Assembly (NCBI GenBank): GCA_000697335.1
Contig: JNEM01009835.1
Coordinates: 1-12,139, forward strand
Source of the DNA: Conidiobolus incongruus B7586
Taxonomy: Eukaryota; Entomophthoromycota; Entomophthoromycetes; Entomophthorales; Conidiobolaceae
DNA: 12,139 nucleotides
Direction of reading: 5' to 3'
Numbering within the stretch: the first letter of the stretch is position 1; each line of letters starts with the position of its first letter. Below the pieces are notes generated by a model. The model saw nothing but the letters and a program-made list of their open reading frames with translations, had not been told where the DNA came from and ran no database searches. Positions 1 through 8,700 of the stretch are shown one piece after another. The position numbers and the translations under genes were made by a program.

Positions 1-850
1 AAATAAATTATATTATTTTATTAAAACAGTTATTTAAAAAACTCTAAAATATATTTAAAATATTTTAACTTATTATTTTTATATAAAAAAATTTAAAAGG
101 TGTGTCTTTTTTTAAAAAATATTTTACGAAAGTATTAAAAAACTAGTTTTTTAAATTTATATATATTTTTTTATAAATTAAATAAACTATAAATTATATA
201 ATTAATTTATAATCCTATGACTAAATTAGTTATATAAATAATATTACATTATTTAATAACTTAGTTTTTTCTTTTTTTTCTTAATTTTCTTTATATATCA
301 TTTTCTATTATCTTTAAGATTAAAATTATATTCTATCAATAATATAATATATTAACACTACCTAATACAAATCTTAATATATTAGTGACTTATCATAATT
401 TGAAGCTAAATTAAACTTTGTTTATATTTTTATACTATATTATTATATTTTATACCATATTACTTTTATATTAAGTTTTCCTTTATATTATATTCATTTA
501 CAACTATTATACTTATAAAATCTTATAAAGAATTTAATTAATATTTAAAATATTAAATCTTTATTTTTAATTAAAAAATATTCTGTAATTATTAAAGATT
601 TATATATAATATAATGAAATTATAATTATAAAAATAAATAATCGTTTTTTTTACTATCTTATATTTATGAATTATTGATATCAATATATATCTCTTATTA
701 TTTATAACCCAAAATAATATTTAATAATATTTTTAATATATTGATATTGATATTTTATATAACAATTATAGATTTGCAATTAATTATAGTATATAAACTA
801 ATAATATATATTATAAACTTTAATATTAGAATCAAATTATAAATTATACA
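1..850. other. A+T-rich stretch without a recognisable gene
   Basis: This stretch is almost entirely A and T, with long A and T runs and frequent stops in every frame. I see no open frame of convincing length, no tRNA-like arms, no splice-bounded exon and no conserved protein motif. It looks like intergenic DNA. Any decayed sequence here is too far gone to read by eye. Confidence 0.6.
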
Positions 851-1620
851 ATTTAAAGCAGGCAGGTTATATATAGTTGATTGGAATATTTCAAAAAATA
901 AAAAAGGTAAAAAATATTATAGAGATATCTACAAAGAAATATGTATTAAAATAAGTATATTAATTGAAAATTTAAACTTCATTGTTATTTTAAAAATTCA
1001 AATCGAAAAAAAGTTTATTTAATATAATAATCATGCAGTAAAAATATACAAATTATGAAAAAAAATGCAAAAAATTCAAAAATATGGATTAATATGAATT
1101 TATCATTGAATATACTTGGAATTTATATGTTTAATGAAATAATTTAATAAAAACAAAGTATTTTGTTTGAAAATTCAAATATATAATAATGAATATAGTC
1201 TTGTTTCTCATTATATCTATTGAATGATATTATAATTTAATCCTTAATAAAAAAATAAAAAATAGCTCAAATCATAGATTTATCTATAGTAACTCCTGGT
1301 ATTATATCGAATATAGATTAATCTGGTTGAAATCAGTTTACAATTTCAAAATTTAATTTTGATTGAATTGTGAGATTTGGTTCAATAGATGCTTGCTATA
1401 TTTGGGATAAGGTATATAATTTTTTAATATTTTAAACATTGTATTGAAATAAAAAATTTTGAAAGAGGAATGAATACGTCAGTATAAGCCAATCGTGCAC
1501 AAAATGTGGGCGGGCGAAGAATAGAATTGGAACAATAAAATAAGTCAAGTAGGTTCATCAGTTGAATATAGTCTGAAATCGTACGAAGGAATAGATTGTT
1601 ATAAATAGATAAATACTAAT
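850..1620 (+). pseudogene. Decayed WD40-repeat gene, possibly PEX7-like
   Basis: Seen: three separated pieces read like WD40 repeats in one order on the plus strand. At about 857-886 the frame gives GRLYIVDWN, and about 45 nt further on YKEICIKI. At 1289-1411 one frame gives VTPGIISNID, stop, SG, stop, NQF and later GSIDACYIWDK, with TGA where WD40 proteins of this type have Trp. After an intron-like gap from 1412 (GTATAT) to about 1465, a piece with NEYV is followed at about 1545-1585 by GSSVEYSLKSYE. Known: PEX7, the cytosolic receptor for peroxisomal PTS2 cargo, has the consecutive motifs 'EVYSVDW', 'AEILSCDW..Y' and 'GHEYAVR' in this order. Inference: a former WD40 gene, perhaps PEX7, now carrying several stops and frame changes and no traceable start or end. 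Another WD40 family remains possible, and chance similarity in A+T-rich DNA cannot be excluded. Confidence 0.4.
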
Positions 1621-1811
1621 GTTATTATGTGTTGATATATTGATAAATTCCTAATATAGATACCTGATATAGAAAATATTTATATAATATATTAAATATA
1701 CATCTAAATGAATTCTCAAATATAAAATATAAAATGGACCATTATCATATTTTTATATTTACCTAAACTAAAACATTATAATACCATTTTACAATTCAAA
1801 ATAATCATTAA

Positions 1812-1817
1812 TTTATT
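1812..1817 (-). promoter_or_regulatory. Possible poly(A) signal of the ORM gene
   Basis: AATAAA on the minus strand lies about 20 nt past the ORM stop codon. The surrounding DNA is so A+T-rich that this hexamer is expected often by chance, so it is only a candidate 3' end signal. Confidence 0.25.
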
Positions 1818-1834
1818 ATCAATATATAATACTA

Positions 1835-2576
1835 TTAATCCACAGGAATAGAATTAATTCCAAATATTCTTATCTTATGCATAATAGGCAATTTCGCTAT
1901 CAAAATAATCACTAAAGTTATGAAATTGAGACAGAAATAAAATAGGTTGTATCGACTGAAGTGAATACTTATGAGAAATCTAGAAAAATATGAGTATGAA
2001 TTTGCTGATGAATTTAAGAGTACTTACAAAACTATAGGAAGTGCTGTTAAAAATTTTTTTGCTGTAGTGTATTGAGCCTCGTTGTCGATTTGTTCCCAAA
2101 GTGTTAGATGGTCCATTGCTCCTTGGTTAAATTCAAAAGGCACGCCTATCATGGAATGAAGTACCCAATAAGAAACCTAATTGAATAATTAATTAATGGT
2201 ATATTTGAGAAGAGTTTGGATAATTTAGTTACAGCGTTATAAGTTAAATTAGTTAAAGTCCAACTGAGTTCTGTACTAACGAAAGGGATACAGCTAAAAA
2301 ATATTTTACCACATATTATTAGAACTATATTGACTAACCAAAACCCTAATAAAAAATTAGTATTATTCTCTCAAATAAATTATATAAATTACCTCTATAA
2401 TTGGTAAAAGAAGAATTTGGATTAATTTGACAAGTATCATCCAAATTATCAGTATATGGAGGTGTTTTTTGTACTTGGATAATTGGTACGGTGGTTGGTG
2501 GCACAATACTAAGTCTGCGTGTAGGCCTTACATTAGTGTAGCCTCCTGCCGATGTCATTGTCGGTCTTTTTTCCAT
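1835..2576 (-). CDS. ORM1: ORM/ORMDL-family regulator of serine palmitoyltransferase
   Basis: Role: Orm proteins sit in the ER membrane, bind serine palmitoyltransferase and hold back the first step of sphingolipid synthesis. The gene has four exons: 2576-2393, 2345-2233, 2176-2028 and 1979-1835. Introns are 47, 56 and 48 nt with GTAATT, GTAACT and GTAAGT donors and TAG acceptors. Joined, they give 197 codons ending in TAA, with TAG directly after. The 196-residue product fits the family (human about 153, yeast about 220 residues). Diagnostic stretches run in order: NPNSSFTNYRG (51-62), IPFVSTELSWTLTNLTYNA (about 80-99), GVPFEFNQGA, LTLWEQIDNEAQYT, AKKFLTALPIVLFLIS, and the C-terminal AKLPIMHKIRIFGIN. 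Asn54 lines up with ORMDL3 Asn13, a ceramide contact. The hydrophilic N-terminal tail (1-50), as in yeast Orm1/2, holds RRLS at 20-23, a possible kinase site. The start is the first ATG before this tail. The exact paralogue is unknown; the symbol marks the family only. Confidence 0.93.
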
Positions 2577-2834
2577 AATAATTTTAAAAATGATTTTAAA
2601 TATTAAATAATATTATAAAAGGAGGGTTTTATTTCATTATTTTAAATGTTAATTGAAATTTCAAACTGTAATATTAATCCGATTTAATTCTTTGTTAAAA
2701 TCTTTGAGAATTTTAATTTTATGGGAATTTTATTTGTTTAAATTTTATTTGTTAAATATTCGGTTATTAATCTTCAAAGTTACCGAAATATTCAATTACA
2801 TATCACAATTAATGTTAAATATTAAAAATATTTT
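2577..2834. promoter_or_regulatory. ORM upstream region
   Basis: This 258-nt A+T-rich gap lies between the ORM start and the 3' end of the ALG7 remnant, both on the minus strand, so it must carry the ORM promoter and 5' UTR. Reading the minus strand, a C-rich patch (ACCCTCC, about 2621-2627) precedes TTTTATAATATTATTTAA, which could serve as a TATA-like element. No factor site can be named with confidence. Confidence 0.35.
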
Positions 2835-4228
2835 TTAATTTTGAGAATAGAATGATTGAACTCCAAAGTGACGTATTTCAAACGTTATATAACTCCAAAG
2901 AATTCAAAGTAGTATCATTCTAAAAAATAATTGATCTTCCCTCAAAGACCCAAATATCATTTATAGGCAATTCAAAACTGTAAAATCCGTCGATTTAATA
3001 ATTCTCTGGGTTTTAGGGTCTCTTGTAAGTTTGGTTTGATTTAAACCGCTGAGGATATTGAAAAATTAACAGTTGGTGAAATTTAAAGGAATTTTTGAAT
3101 TCGGTTTCGCCAGGTCCTAGAAACTCAGTTTCTGGATTGAATTTTGACATACGGTGACGAGGACGTGGTATGAGATGAAAGAGTTGAGGGGCAGACAGAA
3201 TGAAATATGAAATTTGGGAACCAAAAATCAATAGCATATTTTTGCTGAACTGACTCAATATCCCTTCGACTTCTAGGACCATGCCTCCAATATCGGAATA
3301 AGTGTCCCCAACGAATGCTTTTGCTGGATATTTGTTGAATAACAACAGAAGGATGGACATTCCGACGAATGGAATCAACAAATAAATTAAGAATATGTAT
3401 CTTACTACTAAACTATTGTAAATTTCGTTTAAGTGGGGAATTTTAAAAATTACCACGGAAATCGCAATCACCAGAGTCTGACCCACTTCCACTCCGTTGA
3501 TTCCTGCAACAATATTGAGTGCATTAGTACAAAATGTAGCTATCATCGCCATATAGACATAGCGCAAAACATCCAAATTGATAGAATTCCCTAATATTGA
3601 CTTAAAGGGATGGGTTAGTACTACGGTAGTCAAACTGTCAGAAATAAAATAAACCATAAGCATTGGAATGAACGCAATACTGGGTAAAAAGATTTTGTAC
3701 TTTCACCTAATGTCGGACACCTCATCATAGAATCCTAGTAGGACCATTGTTTGAATCAACAAAATTCCGAAAGTAATTGAACGAACGAAATTAACATACA
3801 TTAAAATCAATATTCACAAATAAATAACCATATTTACTTCAATATGTAGATATTCCCTGGAGCGTAACAACTTGTCCAATTTCAAATTATGATTAAAAGG
3901 TAACGGAATAAAATAAAACAATAACAGCTGATTAAAAAGAATACAGCACTTATTAAACCTAAACATCCTGGACTTGCTATTCATAAGTAAAAAAAATTAC
4001 AAAATGTAAAATTACTTACATAGCAGACTTTTCCTTCTTCAACAATTCCTTATCATTCAACTCCTTCAAAATGAGCTTTGGATCCACATCATCAATTGCG
4101 TTATAGACAATAATACCAAATATTATTGAGAATACTATTGATATTATGTTACACTGTTCTACGAGTTGTAATTGGTTTTTGTGGGAGAGGTACCCAATGA
4201 TTGGTATTAGAATAAGAATTAAATGTAT
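2835..4228 (-). pseudogene. ALG7: Broken ALG7/DPAGT1 (UDP-GlcNAc:dolichol-P GlcNAc-1-P transferase)
   Basis: Role when intact: a multi-pass ER enzyme that moves GlcNAc-1-P from UDP-GlcNAc to dolichol phosphate, the first step of N-glycan assembly. Remnants cover the whole length in the right order: IPIIGYLSHKNQ and a first membrane segment (4228-4020); an intron 4019-3973 (47 nt, AAG acceptor); IPGCLGLISAVFFLIS; MVLLGFYDEVSDIR; LMVYF; NALNIVAGINGVEVGQ; FVGDT; GILSQFSK; PQLFHLIPRPRHR; FTVLNCL; MIFGSLR; and the C-terminal end ITFEIRHFG near 2880-2861. Broken: no ATG at the front (ATA at 4228); TGA (3705-3703) for the Trp of the DLRWRHK motif; TAA for Leu in the TVLNCL segment; TGA for Gln near the end; and about three one-base losses beside short base runs. 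The conserved A-D-D of GFADD has become Y-D-E, and the C-Y-F after FVGDTY has become S-D-I. A second intron starts at 3837 (GTAAAT) but has no usable AG. A 216-codon stretch (3663-3013) stays open but lacks the N-terminal third. A dead host gene copy is the best reading. Confidence 0.88.
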
Positions 4229-5749
4229 CTAATTTTTAATAGATAAATATATTGACTAAAAATTTGGATTTTATTTTGTTTACTATTTACATTAAATTTA
4301 TCTCTAGAATAATGATTTCATTTTTTGAATTTTTCTGACAGTATTAAAATTTATATCACTGGTTTGATAAAGTTTAGATAAATCTCAGAAAAACAAGTCA
4401 CTCTCAAATATTCTTGTTGGTATCATATGATTGGATAAAAAATGCTGACATTTAAAATCAAATTGAGAATTGTATCAACATGAGAATATTTTATTTAAGA
4501 GATATATGAAATAATCATCTTTCTTGAAGAAAAAAAGCTTTATTTTTACTCTTAGTTTTATATATTTATTTTATACCCCTCAAAATTGAAATAATTTTGA
4601 AATTTCAATATATTAGAAAATAATTACTGAAATTGTACATTATTAAATATTAATTTAGCTTAATGATTGATCATACTAAATAACAAATATCGAGATACAG
4701 GTTTTATATAATAAAATAATTTTATTACATCTTCTAGTGTATACTGTAGATAATTTTATGATGATCTATTGATAATTCAGTATATAAAGAGTTTTGGTTT
4801 TATCTCATTAAATCCTTTTAATAATATTTTACAGTTACAATATTTCCTCAATCAATTTAGATCAAAATAAGGTCAACGATAGATTTGAATTTAAAGCAAA
4901 TAGAATTACTTTTATATTCAAGTTGATAAACCGATTTAAAATTCATTAAAAATCAGATAAATTAATAAAAATTTAGGTTTTTCTTTATAAAGAGTGATTT
5001 CTTATTATACCTCTATTATTTATAGATCTTTTTATTTAAAATATAATTAATACATAGAGAAATGATACAAATTAATACTGTGTCCTCTATAAGGATATTA
5101 TTTGACAACAAATTTATTATTATATCAATCATTACATTGATATCTGTATCAATAAACAAGAATAAAATTAAGACTAGAATGTATATATGATCTTCTTGTT
5201 CTATTAGAAGTTATGTTTAATATATGGAATTAAAAATTATTTCCTTATATAAATTCACTAAAATTTGGATCCACCAGTTAACTTTATTGAATGATTACTT
5301 CTATATGGAATTTTTATGTGTATTATGATAAGGAATGATTTCTATAATAAAACTCTATTAGTTTGAATAATACTCTTAATAATATTCAATAATTATTGAT
5401 CTAATATTGTGGAAATTTGATGAATATTAATTATGTTTTCAAATTTCAATTTCTTTGGAAATTCTTTTTATAAAATAATTATATTTTGTGATATTTAATT
5501 GGTTAATTAAATTTAAAATAACTTTTAGTTCGAAGACATAATTAATTAATTTATATCATCATCCAATTTTTAATCTTTGATCTTAAATTCAAATCTTGCC
5601 ACATTTTTAACAATTATAAAATCCTATCTATTTTTGGAAGCAATATGAATCCCACATTCCAATTAAATTCCTAATTAAATAATAAAAATACCTCACTGGG
5701 GTATGTCACTAATTATAAATTAATTAAATAATAAATTCAAACAATTATA
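4229..5749. other. A+T-rich intergenic region between ALG7 remnant and golgin
   Basis: About 1.5 kb between divergent genes: ALG7 remnant leftward, golgin rightward. I see no conserved protein motif, no splice-bounded exon and no RNA gene. Short open stretches, such as one near 4810-4950 on the plus strand, have no recognisable content and are of a length expected by chance at this composition. The right end must hold the golgin promoter and 5' UTR. TATAAAT at 5714-5720 sits about 30 nt before the start codon, and an in-frame TAA closely precedes the ATG, supporting 5750 as the start. Confidence 0.55.
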
Positions 5750-8700
5750 ATGGATCCAATACTTGATAAAATCAGTTATATACTAGAAATTATAAGTCAC
5801 GGGGCAGATCCGCCGGATCATATGTTCCAAGGAATTCCTCAAGAATTGGTTCAGGCTATTAGACAGGTTCAAAATACTATGGATAACTTTGGTCCTGGTT
5901 TACCGCCTCCACCTTCGAGTTCAAATGGCGATTTAGATAATTTTTCAACCATGACTCATAGTGATAAATTATCAAACCTTTTAAAAATTTTTTAGAAGCT
6001 GAAATCAAAAAATTACGCCAAGACAATAGTCACCTTACAGCACATATTCAAAGTCTACAGGATCTGAAACAATCTTTGCAACAGGATTCTATTGCTCAAC
6101 TCCTGGTCATCAAAGAAGAGCACAAATCTCAAATCAAAAGTATCAAAGACGAGCGCGACTCATTGCAGTCCCAATTAAAATCTTTGGAAGACGACAGGGA
6201 TAATCAAGTGAATAAATTAAAAATGGAAATTGAGAGTTTAGAATTATCCAATCAAAATTTACTGGATCAGTTAACCCACAGCTCCGACAGTAAGTATATT
6301 CAAACATATATGAATGTTTATTAATTATTTTAATAGATCAGGACAAAGTGTCAGAATTAGAAACGAAATTGAGGAATTTAGAATTAAATGAGAGACAAAT
6401 TAAAGATCAATTGACTAATGATAATCAAAACTACGAAACTAAATTAAAAGATCTGGAAGAGAAATAGAGTGAAGAAGTTAATAAGAATGAAGGATTAATA
6501 AAAGAAATTAAAAATTTAAGACGAGTAATACTTTATATTTATATAAATTTAAATTGGCTCTTTACTGAATACTATTTTTAGAATTTTCTGCTTCAGAATC
6601 TCAGCTAAAATCCCAATCTCAAAATTACGAAACTCAGCTTCAACAATTGCAAGAATCTCACAAAAGCGAGTTAACCAAAGTCATTGAGATCGAAATCACA
6701 AAGTTAAATGAAACGCATTCCAAAGAAATAAAAAATTTGAAATCTCAAATAAAGAGTTTAGAATCAAAGGATGATCAAGTCCAAGCGTTGAATCAGCATA
6801 TTGAAACGATACAATATGAATTAAAGGCTAAGAATCAAGAGTTAGAATCATTGAAAAAGGATAAAGAATCTACAGTTGAGGAATTAAACGTACAATTAAA
6901 AGATCTCAAATCTCAGCTTGAGACTATCCAAAATGAAAAAACTTCCAAGGTCGAAGAATTAGAATCCAAGTTGAAAGAATTCCAATCCACCAGTGAGTCT
7001 GCTAATTCAGAGCTAGACAAGTTGCAAAAGGAGTACTCCACATTAAAGCTCAATTCTCAATCTCAATTAGATGACCTTGGCAAACAAAAGGAATCTCTCG
7101 AATCTCAAATCCAAGACTTAAAACAAACTCGAAAATCTCTAGAATCCTCCAAATCTCAAATCGAAAGTGATCTCAAATCCCAAATTGACGCGTTGACCCA
7201 ACAATATAATCAACTTCAATCTGAAAAGACCGAACTTTCCAAATCCTTGGACAATTTGAAGACTGAACTCGATACTATCAAACAGTCCCAGCAACAAGAA
7301 GAAAAGACATGGCAAAAGAAGTACGAGTCTTTGGAGATGGAATCCAAGCAATCATCTTCAAAGTATGAAGAAGCTTTACAGGAGTCTAAATCTGAGTTGG
7401 ATAACAAGTTGGAATTGATCCAAAGCTTGAATAGTAAGATGAAGGATTATGAACTCAAATTTAGTACTCAGCAATCTGAAAGTGGCAAATTGAAATCCGA
7501 ATTGGAAACCAAACTACTATCATTAGGAACTCAATTGGAGAGTTTAACTACCACCAAACGAGGATTAGAATCACAGCTCGAAGGTAAAAACTCCAGTATC
7601 CAGCAACTTGAAGCAACACTCGTCACTACAGAATCTAATTTGAAAGATTTACAATCGCAACTCAATGATCTTCAAACCTCCAACGCTTCCACCTCCAAAC
7701 GATCCCAGAAAGAGATCCAAAAATTGACTCGAGAATTGGACGCTTTACAAGCGAGTTTCAACGAGAAGACTACTGAACTACAGAAATCTAGAGATGAAGT
7801 TAATAAATTGAAGAATGCCACTGTCAAGTTAAACGAGACAATTTCCAGTTTGAAGAATGAAAAATCATTCAATGATGATGTGATTACCAAACTTCAATCA
7901 GAATTGGAAAATCTCCAAAAAAAGCAAGAAGATGAACTCGAGAATTTGAAAAAATCTTCAAAAGAGGAAATTGACAATTACAAATCTCAATTAGAATCGA
8001 TTAACCAAGAGTTGAAAGCAAGTCAGGATAAGTATGCCGAACTCGAACAGAGTAAGCAAATCCTTTTGGATGAGCAAATCAGTCTCAACCATCAATTAAA
8101 ATCCGATCTTGATCAATTGAAACAATCTCATTCGACCGAACTCCAAAACCAAGTGGAAAAACTCAATTCCTTACAATCCCAACTAGCCACCCTACAATCT
8201 GAGCATGTCAACTTGACTGAAGAACGCGACAAAACCAAAAAGAATTTGGAAAAGTCGGCTAGTCTGTTGAAGGAATTGAATCAAAAGCTTAAGATTAGTG
8301 AACAGGGTCACAAGGATCAAATTTCTGAAATCACCACAAAGCACGATGAAGTTGTTAAGGAATTGAATGAGAAGCTGGAAACAATTGAAAAGAAGAAGGA
8401 GGAATTGACAGTTTCGAATGAGAAATCTTTGAAGGATCTCAACGGTCAAATTGTCAGTCTATCCAATGAAAAATTAAAATTGGAGCAAGAGTTGAAACAA
8501 GCTACATCTAGTCACGATAGTTTGGTACAAGATTTGAAATCCGAATTGGAAATTTTGAAGGACAATAAATCCAAACTCACCGTAGAAATGGAAGGATTGA
8601 AATCCACCAACGAATCCACAATCTCCAATTTGAAATCGGAAATTGATCAATTGACGGCCTCCAAACGACAGTTGAAAGAAGAAATTAATCAGGCTAAGGA

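Noticed and set aside
1500-1590. A U6 snRNA-like string (AATTGGAACAATA, followed about 50 nt later by AAATCGTACGAAG).
   Set aside because: The ACAGAGA and AGC core positions do not match, the 5' stem-loop is absent, and the stretch is better explained as part of the WD40-like remnant.
1432-1625. A minus-strand open stretch of about 60 codons opposite the WD40-like remnant.
   Set aside because: It has no family motif, no convincing start, and overlaps the plus-strand pieces that do resemble a known fold.
2653-2838. A 61-codon plus-strand frame between ORM and ALG7.
   Set aside because: It is a Phe/Leu/Ile-rich product of A+T-rich DNA with no family resemblance and no splice or neighbour support; it lies in the ORM upstream region.
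1328-3705. TGA used as a Trp codon, as an alternative genetic code (TGA at Trp-like positions in the WD40 and ALG7 remnants).
   Set aside because: The intact ORM and golgin genes use only TGG for Trp and contain no in-frame TGA. The TGA-bearing loci also have other stops, frame breaks and altered key residues, so ordinary decay (TGG to TGA) is simpler.
2835-4228. ALG7 damage explained by sequencing or assembly errors.
   Set aside because: Some frame breaks are one-base losses near short runs, which is typical of such errors. But the stops, the changed active-site residues and the missing start are substitutions, and several kb of clean coding sequence lie alongside. Individual indels could still be errors.
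4810-4950. A short open plus-strand frame in the 1.5-kb gap.
   Set aside because: At about 46 codons it is of a length expected by chance in six frames of such DNA, has no start codon in a useful position and no recognisable motif.
7139-8449. Antisense open frames inside the golgin rod.
   Set aside because: They run opposite a clear coiled-coil coding exon, show only the Leu/Phe-rich composition expected from reversing Lys/Glu/Gln-rich codons, and have no motif.
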